In this document: positions 10,109 to 21,294 of the stretch, piece after piece
How the letters are laid out: each line of letters begins with the position of its first letter
Numbering within the stretch: the first letter of the stretch is position 1
Source of the DNA: Liriodendron chinense
Taxonomy: Eukaryota > Streptophyta > Magnoliopsida > Magnoliales > Magnoliaceae
Assembly: GCA_003013855.2 (NCBI GenBank)
Contig: ML058526.1
Span: forward strand, 4,650,001 to 4,714,000
DNA length: 64,000 bases
Direction of reading: 5' to 3'
The notes under the pieces: generated by a model
What the model saw: the letters and a program-made list of their open reading frames with translations, nothing else
The model's database searches: none
What the model was told of the DNA's origin: nothing
Position numbers and translations under genes: made by a program

Positions 10109-11287
10109 ATCATAGATGAACAATCATTTGCCACCCTGGTGCTGTCCATCGTGCTGGTAACGGCCATCACGACACCACTGGGGAGCATACTCTACGAGCC
10201 GTCCAAACGCTATGTGGTCCACAAGCGCCGGACCGTCCAACACAACAAACCAGACGCCGAGCTACGTATCCTGGTCTGCGTCCACAACCAGGACAACATG
10301 CCTACCCTCATTAACGTTCTTGAAGCAACCCACGCCAACAATAGCTCCCCACTATACATCATCACCCTCCACCTCGTCCAGCTTGTGGGCCTCTCCTCCT
10401 CCCTCCTCATCAACCACCGTGACTTGTCCCGAACAATGTCGAGTGCCCGGAGCAACAGCGGCACCGACGCCGACCGCATCGCGAACGTCTTCTCCATCTT
10501 CGAGCAGCAGCACGAAGGCGGCAAAGTCACCGTCCACCCCTTCACCAGCGTCGCCCCCTACAGCGACATGCACAACGACATATGCCTGACAGCACTCAAG
10601 CAGCATACCTCCCTCATAATCATCCCCTTCCACAAGCAGCCACTCCTTAATGGTGAGATGAACCTCAACCCCGCCATGCGAATACTGAACCAGAACGTCC
10701 TAGACAACGCCCCATGCTCGGTCGGTGTACTGGTGGACCGCGTGCATGGTGCAGCCATGTGCACCCTGGTGGGCCACTTCTCACACAAGGTAGCCACCCT
10801 CTTCTTCGGTGGGGACGACGACCGAGAGGCGCTCGCATACACGGCCCGCATGGCTGAGCACCCGGGTGTCAGCACGACGGTCATGCGGTTCATTCCGAGC
10901 GGGACCATCAGCGACCGGTCGAGGGAACGGAGGCTCGACGTTGAGTCACTCGACGAGTTCAGGTCCAGGAATGTAGGCAATGACCGAGTCACTTACCGAG
11001 AAGCTGTGGTGAGCGACGTGGAGGAAACTGTGGCCATGATCAGGCTCTTGATCAATGACAATTACGATCTTTTAATGGTTGGGATGAGACATGAAACGAA
11101 CCCGTTGATTAATGAAGGGATCACGGAGTGGACCGAATGTCTAGAGCTAGGGTTCGTGGGAGACCTCCTTGCATCACCAGATTTTGGGAACATGGTATCA
11201 GTGCTGGTCATCCGGCAACAAGACCATGTACGTTTTAACAGCTCGGCTGCGATGGGTCGCAGCAGTACTCCCCTCGAAGGCCCTTGA
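10109..11287 (+). CDS. CHX-type cation/H+ exchanger, C-terminal exon only
   Basis: CHX proteins (CPA2 family) exchange K+ or other cations for protons in plant endomembranes or plasma membrane. They have about 12 membrane spans and a ~350-residue cytosolic tail. This exon opens right after a polypyrimidine/TGTACGGTGCAG acceptor. It encodes the end of the last span (IIDEQSFATLVLSIVLVTAI, TPLGSILYEPSKRYV), then the whole tail: KPDAELRILVCVHNQ, SLIIIPFHKQ, NVLDNAPCSVGVLVDR, LFFGGDDDREALAYTARMAEHPG, YDLLMVGMRHE and ELGFVGDLLASPDF. About 392 residues remain where CHX proteins have ~780-850. The upstream exons with the exchanger core are not between here and the window start. So either the gene has an intron longer than 10 kb reaching beyond the left edge, or it is 5'-truncated. 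The stop at 11285-11287 may follow a one-base frameshift, since another frame continues with PSKALDQLYEV. The open frame upstream of 10109 is MITE and intron sequence. Confidence 0.85.
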   Translation: MIDEQSFATLVLSIVLVTAITTPLGSILYEPSKRYVVHKRRTVQHNKPDAELRILVCVHNQDNMPTLINVLEATHANNSSPLYIITLHLVQLVGLSSSLLINHRDLSRTMSSARSNSGTDADRIANVFSIFEQQHEGGKVTVHPFTSVAPYSDMHNDICLTALKQHTSLIIIPFHKQPLLNGEMNLNPAMRILNQNVLDNAPCSVGVLVDRVHGAAMCTLVGHFSHKVATLFFGGDDDREALAYTARMAEHPGVSTTVMRFIPSGTISDRSRERRLDVESLDEFRSRNVGNDRVTYREAVVSDVEETVAMIRLLINDNYDLLMVGMRHETNPLINEGITEWTECLELGFVGDLLASPDFGNMVSVLVIRQQDHVRFNSSAAMGRSSTPLEGP

Positions 11288-11940
11288 CCAGTTGTATGAG
11301 GTCATTCCGATGCAGCGCCGGTCTTCAGCAGCTGAGCCTACTGTGAGGTTTCGTAGCCCTCTATCATCATGATCTTTTACATTTCTTAAGCAAGTGTGTT
11401 TGGCTACCACAAATTGCGATTTTGTTCGCGTTAGAATTGAAGATGTGAGCATTATCCATGTTGGTGTTTGTGAAACCATCAATGTACTTTTGGCATGGCA
11501 TCGCCATGGTTTGCATGCTTTTGGACGGTTGGATTGGCTGTCACCTTCTACGTGGTGACCTGATCATGTCCATGTACATGGTGTCTCGGATGTGGAAATC
11601 AATGTAATTTCAGTACTTATGTGATTATTTCCATGATTTTATTAGATACTTTCGTCTGTAATCATTTGTAAGTTTTCTTTTCTTTATTTATTTTTTTAAG
11701 CAAGAAAAAGAAAAGGGTTATTGCATCCGGCCGCTTAGCTTTTAGGCCATTGTCAAAATAGTACTTGCTTTTGAGCTATTTTCATGTTAGTGCATATCAT
11801 TTAAAGTCATTAAGTCACTTTACCTACCACCGTATCTTATGCATATGAATAGAATAACATATTTTCTAAATGACCAGAATACCCCTATTTAATGATGCCT
11901 ACTACCATTTGTGCTCGCAGTCCAGGCTACTGAATGGTGC
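11288..11940. other. 3' flank of the CHX exon
   Basis: Probable 3' UTR and flank, A/T-rich after 11640. Another frame stays open to 11372 (SSAAEPTVRFRSPLSS) and may be the original C-terminus. No other feature seen. Confidence 0.4.
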
Positions 11941-11944
11941 TCGT

Positions 11945-12400
11945 AGGCCCCACCCTAACATATAGTTTTTTTTATCTAGACTGATCCATCTATTTTGCCC
12001 ACTCATTTTAGGGCATGCGGCCAAAAATAAAGCACATGCAAAGATCAAGTGGATCGCACCACTGGGAGGAATTGACTGCCTACTGTTGAGGACTTCTTTG
12101 GGCGCCATAGAAGTTTTGGATCAAGAATGATATTTCTGTTTTCCCTTCATGCAGGTCTGAGTGACCTAATCATTTTTTTTTTTTTCTAATCAACAGGTTG
12201 GATGGCAAATAAACATCACAATTGGCCCGAAGAAGCCATTAATAATGGCCGTTAAATCAGCATGGTTTCCTGTGGTGTGGTTCACCTAAGATCACAATTT
12301 ACCTCTTTTTTTGGCTTATGCCATAAACTGAACTGGAAAAATATGTGAACGGGTGGATTTATAACAAGAACAATGATGGACCTCGCCTAGCCTCCAACCC
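11945..12400. mobile_element. foldback MITE, GTGGGCCC family, diverged copy
   Basis: Left arm 'TAGGCCCCACCCTAACATATAG' with 'ATCCATCTATTTTGCCC'; right arm 'GGTGTGGTTCACCTAAGATCACA' and 'CAATGATGGACCTCGCC'. The arms are inverted copies of each other. Ends and target duplication not resolved. Confidence 0.6.
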
Positions 12401-12469
12401 TTGACAACCCATCTCCCTTCCTCAAGGACTTTTGAATGACCTAAGGAGTCTGTGAGAAATAGTGTGTCC

Positions 12470-12915
12470 ATAATGTTTGTGAGAAATTTACGTGTGCATC
12501 CATTTTGGAAGCTTATGTTAAGGCACTAGACCAAAAATAACGCTGATCCAAAACTCAAGTGGGCCACACAACTAGAAATAGTGAAAAGGGGCTGGCAACA
12601 GTTCAAACCTTCCTAGGATAAATTGCCATGTCTATACGCAATCCAAACCATAAAAAAAACATGTACAACCCTTCATAAGGTTATTCCCACTAGGGATGAA
12701 TCGAAAGAACAAAAGTTTAGTTTGATTTGATCCAAAGCTTTTGTAGCTCAATGAATGCATCAATGGTGGCATAAAATCTCTACCATTTTCTATCGTGTGT
12801 CCCACGTGAGCATTGGATATGCCTCATTTTCTTTATCTGCTCTAAATTGATTTGGCAAAATGGATGAATGGGTGAATTTTTCACAAACACCACGTTGGAC
12901 CACGCCTAGCTTCAG
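12470..12915. mobile_element. foldback MITE, GTGGGCCC family, diverged copy
   Basis: Left arm 'ATAATGTTTGTGAGAAATTTACG' and 'CTCAAGTGGGCCACACAACTAG'; centre 'TTTGATCCAAAGCTTTTGTAGC'; right arm 'TTTCACAAACACCACGTTGGACCACGCC'. The arms pair with each other in reverse. Confidence 0.6.
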
Positions 12916-13010
12916 ACCTAGGACTGAGCCCATGCATGATGTGATGGGGCATGTCGGGAGTTAGTGTCGGGTGGGTGCTCCCCCATCAGCCCCATTAGGA
13001 ACTAGCCAAA

Positions 13011-13489
13011 GGAAATCGGATTGCATTCTAAGTTACTCAGTACACTTTTATCGTACTAAGTAAACTCTCTTGGGGCCCACTGTGCATATATGTTATCCAT
13101 GCTGTACATCTGTTTTTACAGCTCATTTTAGGGATTGATCCCAAAACTTAAGCATATCCAAAGCTCAAGTGGACCATACCGCAGGAAACAATGGGAACAA
13201 TAATTTCCACTGTTGAAACCTTTATAGGGTCTACGGTGATGTCTATTTGTCATCCAAACAGTTCATAATATCATACATGCATGATGAAGGGAAAAAAAAT
13301 AAATATAAGCTTGATCCAAAACTTTTGTGCCCCCAAGGATTTTTCAATGGTAGAAGTTCAATTCATATTGTTTCATATGGTGTGGTCCAATTGAGCTTTG
13401 GATTATCTAGTAAAATGGATGGACAGAGTGGATAAAATACATAAATCACAGTGAACCCCGTAAAGTTTACTCAGTACGTAATCTGCATC
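13011..13489. mobile_element. Mutator-type foldback MITE with probable 9-bp target duplication
   Basis: The left end GGAAATCGGATTGC is preceded by CTAGCCAAA (13002-13010). The right end is followed by CTAGCTAGA (13490-13498), 7 of 9 bases alike. Inverted arms include GTACTAAGTAAACTC / GAGTAAACT-type blocks and GGGGCCCACTGTG / CACAGTGAACCCC. The centre carries the family phrase 'CTTGATCCAAAACTTTTGTG'. Confidence 0.6.
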
Positions 13490-13526
13490 CTAGCTAGAGA
13501 TGCACAATCAGGTTGAGGGTTTCATG

Positions 13527-13970
13527 GGGCCCACCATGATCTATATGTTTTACTCATGTCATCCATCCATTTTACCAGCTCCTTTAAGGGCATGAGCCCA
13601 AAAAATGAGGCAGATCTATATCTCTGGTGGACCTGCACCACAAGAAACAGTGCTGATGGAACACCCACCATTAAAAAAATTCTTAAGACCTATAGTGAGG
13701 TTTATTTTACATCCAATCTGTTGATTAGGTCACACGGACTTAGTTGAGGGGAAAACACAAATATCAACATGATATATACAAAACTTCTATTGCTCCAGGA
13801 AGTTTTCAACAATAAGTGATCAATTCCAACTGTTTCATGTGGTGTGGTTCACTTGAGCTTCAATTGTAGTATAATTTTTTGCTCATGCTCTAAAATGAGC
13901 TGGAAAATGGATGGACAGTCAAGATCTCATCAACGATATTGGTGGACTCCACTGTAAGTTCTCTATAGGT
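13527..13970. mobile_element. foldback MITE, GTGGGCCC family
   Basis: Left arm 'GGGGCCCACCATGATCTATATG' and 'CATCCATCCATTTTACCAGCTC'; right arm 'GCTCATGCTCTAAAATGAGCTGG', 'ATGGATGGACAG' and 'GTGGACTCCACTG'. Near-palindromic overall. Confidence 0.65.
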
Positions 13971-14224
13971 CCTCATGTGCTATCATTATGCCGAGGGATA
14001 AAATCGACTTTTACACAAGGAATAGGAGCTTCCGTCACCTTTCTATAAGTCAAAGTCATATAAGCTGTTATTTGACTATATTTTTAAAAGTACAGGTACT
14101 AATATGAAAATAGTCTAAAAACAAGCATTTATTTATCAATGGACAAAAAGATAGGCAGTTGTACGGCCTTGTCTCAAAAGAAAAGGAAGACGGGGAGGAC
14201 CGGAGAGCGAAGGTAGTGAGTTAC

Positions 14225-14690
14225 TCAAGAAGGCTTCTATTCGTACTGAGTAAATTCTGCTGGCCCACCGTGAATGTAGTAGTTTATCCACGCCGTCCAT
14301 CTGTCTATCCAGCTCATTTTATGGGTTGAGCCAAAAATGAAAGCATATCCAAAGCTCAAGTGAACCACACCACAGGAAACAGTGGTAATAATGATTTCCA
14401 CCGTTGAAACCTTCTTAAGGCCCACAGTGATGTTTATTTTGTCATCTAACTTATTCATGAGATCACACAGACATGGATGAAGGAAAAACAAAAAATATTA
14501 GCTTGATCCAAGCTTCCATGGTCCCCAGGAATTTCTCAACGGTATATGTTCAATTCACACTTTTTCCGATGATGTGGTCCACTTGAGCCTTGGATATGCT
14601 TTATTTTTAGGTTCGTTCTTAAAATTATTTGGTAAAATGGATGGATGTACGGAGTGGATAAAATAAGTAAATCACAGTGGGCCCCAAACA
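14225..14690. mobile_element. foldback MITE, GTGGGCCC family
   Basis: Left arm 'GTACTGAGTAAATTCTGCTGGCCCACCGTG' and 'TATCCACGCCGTCCATCTG'; right arm 'GGATGGATGTACGGAGTGGATAAAAT' and 'CACAGTGGGCCCC'. Most similar to the copy at 13011-13489. Confidence 0.65.
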
Positions 14691-14719
14691 GGGGCGGAAG
14701 CTAGAATTTTCTTCTAGGG

Positions 14720-14920
14720 GCGAGGATCATGGTGGGCCCTATAACGATTTCAACGATGGGCGCCACTCTCCTCACTGTTTCTGTGGTGGGGTCCATTTGA
14801 ACTTTGAATCTGCCCCAATCTTTTTTCCAACCCATAAAATGATCTCTCCAAATGGTTCTGCGGTGTGGATACAACATATACATCATGGTGGGGGCCATGG
14901 AACTTGGTGAAATCACTTCA
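14720..14920 (+). mobile_element. MITE fragment (right half)
   Basis: 'CTGTTTCTGTGGTGGGGTCC', 'ACCCATAAAATGATCTC' and 'ACATATACATCATGGTGGGGG' match the right arm of the family. No left arm is present. Confidence 0.55.
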
Positions 14921-15107
14921 AAGGCTAGATCACTACCAAACTCGTCAGAGCACAGGATGCGAATTTCTTTTGCGGGGAGTTCCAGCAATGGATAGCCCTT
15001 TTGTTCATATGTTAGTTTATCTTCTGTTGCGATAATTCATCTAAAAAAAAAAAAAATATATGCTCGTGAAATGTGGGTTATCTTCTTAAGGTTTAACACT
15101 TGGGTTT

Positions 15108-15705
15108 TCAAAACACGGGTTTAAAACTTGGGTTACGAAAATAGGGGCGTGACAAAATTGTATCCAAACTTTTAATAAACTTTGATGATTTAGGACGTGG
15201 GTTATGTCCCGTACTCATGCCAGCTTCAGGATCATGCTGCCTTGTAGGGGGTTGATGTTGTCTAGTCCTGGAACTAGAAGCCAATTCCAAGATTTGTTTT
15301 ATAACTTCTTGATAATTTCTTTTTTCTTGTTCCAAAAATTCTTTTTCTTCTTCTTCTCTACTAAGTACGAAGGTTCTTCCTCTAGTTGACCAGTTTTCAT
15401 TGATAACGGGCTTATTATTATATCGTCGATGGCTTGTTGTATTGCTTGCAGTTGTTGGGGAAGAGATGGAAGCCTTTTTATTCGAGTCAAGGATAGCTCG
15501 AAATAAATTCCGAATTTAAGGAGGAGCTATGGTAGATGGGGCTACATCTCTTCCCCGACAAGCCAAATGTAATTTTAAGTGATTTGTTTTGTTCACAAAT
15601 TATTTTTTTACACAGTTTGCATTATAATTTGACCTTTCCATCGTAAGAATAGACTTGGACTCCATAATCCCAAATCTCTGCTGATGGATCATCTTCCGAC
15701 GACAT
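15108..15705 (-). pseudogene. second hAT transposase remnant: BED zinc finger and linker
   Basis: The start is at 15705-15703, opening MSSEDDPSAEIWDYGVQVY. A BED-type finger follows (CKLCKKIICEQ, then a degraded L-K/H-L region). Next comes the charged linker usual in plant hAT transposases (FLEQEKRNYQEVIKQILELASSS, SKFIKSLDTIL). No catalytic region follows; MITE sequence starts near 15000. It lies downstream of another hAT gene's C-terminus in the same direction, so it is a separate copy or a rearranged piece. Stops and a frameshift make it non-coding. Confidence 0.55.
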
Positions 15706-15990
15706 TATATATAGACTATAAGTAATTAAAGAATTAATAAATAAAGATATAAGGATAAACAACATAAGTAAAAAAAATCAAGATAAATAACTACAAATAG
15801 ACAATGATATGAAATTTAATGAACACATAAAAACATGACTGCATAAATGAAAAGTTGAGAAATATAAAATCATAACAATAGAATGTCTGTAAACTATAAA
15901 ATTCAATATCTAATCATAAAATATTACAATTCAAGATTACATGTCTACAAATAATAACTGTAAAATCATGATAATAGAAAAGTGACATTC
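15706..15990. other. A/T-rich spacer between two hAT remnants
   Basis: Very A/T-rich, no open frame of note. Could include the terminal region of one of the hAT elements; I could not identify a terminal inverted repeat. Confidence 0.4.
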
Positions 15991-17609
15991 AGCTTCATTC
16001 AATTGTGATCGTTGGTACTGTCTTATCTATCTTTTCACTCTCATCCTCCTCGAACTCTTCTTCAATAAAGTTGTCTTTTTCGACGTTCAGACGCAGCCAG
16101 TCATGTGTACAAATGAGCGCTTCAACTGAATCTGATGTAAGAGCTTTGATTTTTGCTCACGACCTTACTCCCCATGCTGAAAGCTAATTCGGATGCCGCG
16201 GTTGAAATTGGAATTGACAATGTCTCGTGACATCAATGAGAGCACAGGGAACTATGATTCTTGAGCTCTCAACCTTCACTAGTCTTAAATATTAAATTTT
16301 TTGCCCTTATACTTTACAATTGGTTCCTTGAGATACAGGTCAAGTTCTAATTTGGTCATCTACGATTGAGTATTTCTTGTTCTACAAAAGACATGAAATT
16401 GTCGATCATAGTTCGTAATGTAACAACACTAGAACTAGAATCCATTTCAATCTAGATTACGGTTGCGAAACTGTCTTTCACCGTGCCCAGTACAAATCTC
16501 TTATAGCACGAAGAATCTTTTCTACCTTAATGCTACTCTGCGCACCATACAACTTTGAAAAAATGAATTTAACCATGAACATCTTATATTGAGAATCAAG
16601 AACGGCTGTAACAACCATTACTAAACTGCACTCAGACTAATACTTATCTAACTTTGACTGCATGCCCACCGTTATTCTTTGTAGAAAGTCTGGTCCAGTA
16701 GAGTTTCTTTACAAAATATTCTTTATCCTCTAAAGTTCTGACAGAAATATATTTGCAGTTGGATACTTAATACCTGAAAATATCTTCATTGTATTGTTAA
16801 AAACTTCCAGCAACTTATGAATTGTTTCAACTCTTGTCCAATCATCAATAGAAGGCAACCACTGATATGCCCTATCACGATGTGCATAGTGACGGAATGC
16901 GATTCTGTAAACTATCGCTGAATCCAATATTTCGTAAGTTAAATTCTAACGTGTTGTGACATCTAACTTCATTATCTTCTGAAATGTCAAATTCAACCTT
17001 TGTATGATCTCATTCCATGTATATAATCATGAAGGTGTCTCCCCTATAAACTTGACACTCTCCCTGATATTATTAATCGTTGACTTAATTGCTTTAAGCC
17101 CTTTGTATACAATCAAGTTTAAGATGTGGGCACAACACCTAACATGAAATATACTACCACCGAAATACAAGTCATCGGTGATACTAAATTGGGTCTGCAA
17201 ATTCGATATCGCACTATTGTTTATACAAGCATTGTCTAAAGTTATCATGAAGATTTTCTTTTCAATGCCCTACTCCACAAGGTAATTGTGTATGCAGTCT
17301 GAAATCATCACACCGCTGTGAGGAGGTGCAAGATAACGAAAGTTTATAATTCTTTTACAAAGCCTCTATTCGACATCGATGTAGTGGGCAGTTAGTGACA
17401 TATACTCCTTTCACCGATTGGATGCCGTCAACAAATCTGATGTGAGGCTGATGCGAGAAATTGATGCCAACTCCTCTCTCAACTTCGCATTGTCACTTTC
17501 ATATATCTTCATACAAACCATTTTTATTGTTGTGCGGGTTACCTTCTCATATCTGGGGTTTAGGCATTTAGCTAATTCAATAAACAACTGACTCTCTACC
17601 ATTTGAAAC
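15991..17609 (-). pseudogene. hAT transposase remnant, catalytic and C-terminal part
   Basis: The minus strand encodes the standard plant hAT blocks in order. 17609-17411 has LAKCLNPRYEKVTRTTIK and ISLTSDLLTASN. 17248-17027 is the RNase H-like core (MITLDNACINNSAIS, FHVRCCAHILNLIVYKGLKAI, NIRESVKFI). 16927-16730 has DDWTRVETIHKLLEVFN, FSGIKYPTANIFLSEL. Around 16365-16170 is the C-terminal dimerisation region (ELDLYLKEPIVKYKG, LSLMSRDIVNS). Several stops (some at Trp codons) and frameshifts disable it. The gene continues at 20114 because a gypsy element is inserted at 17610. Role when intact: cut-and-paste transposition of a hAT element. Confidence 0.82.
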
Positions 17610-18194
17610 TGACGCAGGGAGGACATGGGAGGTCGATCACAATCTTTCTTATCGAAAAGATACATTGAATCCTCAATGTGTTCTCGAATTCACGAGAAGA
17701 TAAAAGAAAATAATTCTTAGAAAATATAAAGTAATTGATTGAATGTGGTTACAATGCTTTTAAATAATAAATTAAACCCTAATTCATACTAACTAAAAAT
17801 AGTAAGTTTCTTGAAATAGAAAGTTACTAAAAATAATAAAATCTTAATTAAAGACTACTACTAAGTAGACTCTTTTTTAAACTCATTGCTCAACAAAAAT
17901 AAAAACTTCTAATTAAACAAAAACTCTAAAAAGAAAGGAAATACACTAAAAATCAAAATTACTAAAAATAGTAATTTTCACCCTAAAATGAAATTTCAAT
18001 TAGAATCCATATGTTGTGCGTCCTGTAACTCCTCCCGGATCAAAAGTTATGGCTGATTTATGGTCCGCCTTCTTTTGGTCCACCCATGTGAAAATTGTTG
18101 ATTTTGTCAACTTTTCCTTTATCTTTTTTTATCCATCTCTATTAAGAATGTGCTCGATCTACACCCCTCATCAGAGGGTTCTTATTTTACATTA
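17610..18194 (-). repeat. 3' LTR of the deleted gypsy element
   Basis: 585 bp, a direct repeat of 19489-20113. It starts TGACGCAGGGAGGAC and shares blocks such as AATAATTCTTA, AAATATAAAGTAATTGATTGAAT and AATGTGCTC-ATC-ACACCC. Several indels separate the two copies, pointing to an old insertion. Confidence 0.85.
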
Positions 18195-19488
18195 GACCCC
18201 TCCACTTCAAAATAACTTGTCCTCAAGTTAAGCATTGAAATCGAGACATGCGCCCACTTAACTTCTTCAACAAACTTGATTTGTGAAATACACTTGAGTT
18301 CTTCAATACAGTTGGTTCAAAATACGCATCATTGGCCTCTTCCTGGTACACGACTAATAGAATCTTCTGATTTCTCCTCAGGTTGGGATTGGTTGGTAGA
18401 TTATTTCCATGTTGTTGAAAATAGGCTCAATCTGAGAAAGAACAATATCAATCACAAGGAACAAATCATCAAAAAGTTCGATGACCATGATCACCTCGTG
18501 TTTCGACAATGTTGGTACTGTATCTTCTGGGATGCTTATGGATTCCTGCAAAACTGACTTCACAATTTCTGAGATGTCTACATGATCATCCTCCTCGTTC
18601 ATCACATCAGGGGTAACGATCTCCTCCACCTTCTCAGGATTTTGAACAATTTATGAGACAATGGCAGGGTTGTATGTTACGTTCCTTTTCTGAGCCAGGA
18701 ATCTTGCTCGCCTCTTCAGATTCATCGATGTGATTTTGACCAGGAATAGAAGATCGCCCCTCTACTTGGAAAGCTTCGAGAAGGTCTCTCGTGTCTGCAT
18801 GAATGACATATGTGCAGCTGACAGGACTAGTGATCTGTTGCGACTTTATCTTGATATAACAGGATTCCTACCACAAGTTGTGGGATTGCTGGGATAGTAC
18901 TTGATCATCATCATTGTCGTATAGGAATTGAAATTGTCTCAGCATCCGCCGTTTCATCCGCGGCCACAAACGTATTGGTGTTTTGATCTCTTGCTTCCGA
19001 TAGTGCTGAACGTGTTCCCACCAAGCCCAAGCGCCACCCTTCAAATGATATGCCACGATTGCAACTTTTCTCTCTTCAGAAACTTGCATGTAGTCGAAGC
19101 AGTACTCGACTTCAGAGAGTCATTCATCGATACGATCATGGCCACTAAAGTTAGGAAGAGCTATCATCCTCATGTAGAATCGATCTATTGAGCGTAATTT
19201 CAAGGGTAACTCTGCGACTCATCATTGGGAGCACTCTACGAGCAACTTGATTGTATGATTCGACCACAATGGGAGGCTAAACATCACCATGAGCACTAGG
19301 CGAAATTAGCGCATCCGCAAAATGGTAGAGGGAATCCTGTATACCTTCCAGCATCTTCCGTCTCTCCCGGTGAAGAGTTTCCATTCCCTCCGAAAGATAA
19401 TAAATCATTTGATCACCGTCAGCGGAGATTTTGTCCACATATTTGTAACGAGACATCGACCCAAGGGAACTCCTTGCTCTGATACCAT
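18195..19488 (-). pseudogene. gypsy gag remnant between the LTRs
   Basis: Start near 19459 (MSRYKYVDKISADG). A Retrotrans_gag core lies at 19089-18868: MQVSEERKVAIVAYHLKGGA, WAWWEHVQ, WPRMKRRMLRQF. The acidic piece at 18629-18378 follows. No zinc knuckle, protease or RT is present, which shows the internal deletion. The layout (LHRERRKMLEGIQDSL, ALISPSAHGDV) parallels the gag at 62371 onward, so they are one family. Confidence 0.7.
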
Positions 19489-20113
19489 TGACGCAGGGAG
19501 GACGTGGGAGGTTAATCATCGTCTTCCTCACAAGATAGATACCTTGAATCCTGAAGGTGTTCTCGAATCCACGAGAAGACAAAAGGAAATAATTCTTAAA
19601 AAATATAAAGTAATTGATTGAATAATTAAAATCGTGATTACAATGCTTTTAAATAATAAACTAAACCCTAATTTGTACTTACTAAAAATAATAAGTTTTT
19701 CGAAATAGAAAGTCATTAAAAATAGTAAAATCCTAATTAAATACTACCACTAAATAAATTATTTATGAAACTCATTGCTCAATAAAAATAGAAACTCCTA
19801 ATTAAACAAAATTTTAAAAAGGAAGGAGACACACTAAAAATTGAAATTACAAAAAATAGTAATTCCTAAAATCCCATTTTTTTACTATAACCACATGTTT
19901 TTTGGTGAGAAGGACAGACACAACCCACTTAAAGTGGAGTGAGTTGGTTCACCCTAAAATAAAATTTTAGTTGGAATCCATATGTTATTCTTTTGGTCCA
20001 TCCATGCAAAAATTGTTGATTCTATCAACTTTTCCTTAATCTTTTTGTGGTTCATGTGAGATAGGAATGTGCTCAATCCACACCCTTCATTAGGGGGTTC
20101 TTGTTCTACATCA
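19489..20113 (-). repeat. 5' LTR of the deleted gypsy element
   Basis: 625 bp; the minus-strand start TGATGTAGAACAAG is at 20113 and the end GCGTCA at 19489, next to the primer-binding site. Confidence 0.85.
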
Positions 20114-20560
20114 GAAATGGTCTTTCATTTGTAATAATAAACATGTCCATCAATTCATTTATATGGTTCATGTTATACTTATAGGTGGACAAAGTACCAT
20201 GCGACAGATCCACGACAGAATCGGTAAATACAAGCGTCTGTTATCCTGATGTCTATTTTCTCACTTTCTTCGAATACTTTGTCAGATGTTTCCTTAGAGT
20301 TATGGTCGACCCGTTAGCTTGTTTACTATATTAAACTTTGTAGTATTTGCATTGAACATTCACCGTGTCATTCTTTAAAGTTACTTCTTCAAAATCTTTC
20401 CATACCATGGATCTCTTTTTCCCTTGAACAACTGAACTTTGGGACTGAAAGGTATTCCTGGTATCACTTTGCATCTGGCCAAACTCCTTTAGTTCTAGAC
20501 CTAATCATTATTCCAAGGTCATCCTCAATGACGAAGTTGCTGATAAATCGACGGTGTTAT
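20114..20560 (-). pseudogene. hAT transposase remnant, N-terminal part
   Basis: The minus strand reads a BED-type zinc-finger region (KRSMVWKDFEEVTLKND, VQCKYYKV, TITLRKHLTKY). It then reads YKYNMNHINELMDMFIITNE, ending at the gypsy insertion. Removing the gypsy element plus one duplication copy joins this to the block at 17604 in the same frame, restoring the typical hAT 'NE-PFQMVES' region. One cysteine of the finger is already lost (CKYYK). Confidence 0.7.
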
Positions 20561-21290
20561 TGGGAACTTCCTCACTATGCATCTACTAATTGAAAGTACT
20601 CATGTAAGACTTCCTCATAGTCATGTGGTGTGAACCAACTCATAACTTAACCTACTAGAGTCTGTCATGCACTATAACTAATGTGTTACAATTTACAGTA
20701 GAGCGGGATCTGAGCCTAGGGATCAAGGAGTTACAAATTGGATTTACTAAGTAATGTATATATTCATATCTAAATTAGTTACCCACCCAAGGTTAGATAG
20801 ATAATATACTTTCATATTTTCATTTAAACCGTTAAACGTTTGTGCCGAAATTTCGATAATATCTCCCTATATCTCTCTTGATATGTTGATCTTCCATTTG
20901 ATTTCCATGCTAAATATCTAAGCAATGCAAAGATATTTGACATAAGAAATAAAAGGAAGAAACATAATCAGAGAGAAATGGAGAGATGGAGCATGGACTA
21001 AGCATGAACATTTAAATAGGTTATATGAAAGCATACCATTTATTTAACCTTGAACTATTAAAAAAGAAACAATTTGAGTGATCTCTATGCCACCAAAGAC
21101 ATATCGTATCCATGCCTGGCCACATAGAAATCCTCAAATGGACAACTAATTGTCTAATTCATAAAAAAAAATTACAAAACACAAAGTTGATAAAAATTAA
21201 CAATGCAATCCACACTAGTCTAATTATCTAAGTAATGAGATCCATAATAAGCAAAACAATATAAAGCAGTAAAGCACAACTGCATAATAA
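20561..21290. other. A/T-rich stretch, no gene seen
   Basis: No coding homology or structured repeat recognised. Possibly the 5' end of the hAT element plus flank. Confidence 0.35.
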
Positions 21291-21294
21291 GCTA

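Larger units (their letters stand above)
17610..20113 (-). mobile_element. internally deleted gypsy retrotransposon with two LTRs, nested in hAT
   Basis: Two direct LTRs (17610-18194 and 19489-20113) share ends TGATGTAGAACAAG / GCGTCA on the minus strand. The primer-binding site GGTATCAGAGC (19487-19477) abuts the upper LTR, and a purine tract (AAGTGGAGGGGTC) abuts the lower one. Flanks are GAAAC (17605-17609) and GAAAT (20114-20118), a 5-bp target duplication with one change. The interior is only ~1.3 kb and keeps gag without pol, so it is a non-autonomous deletion derivative. Its LTR start matches that of the element at 61761. Confidence 0.85.

Noticed and set aside
10210..10992. Long open frames on the minus strand and the other plus frame over the CHX exon
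   Set aside because: They are GC-rich shadows of the CHX coding sequence and have biased composition without known domains.
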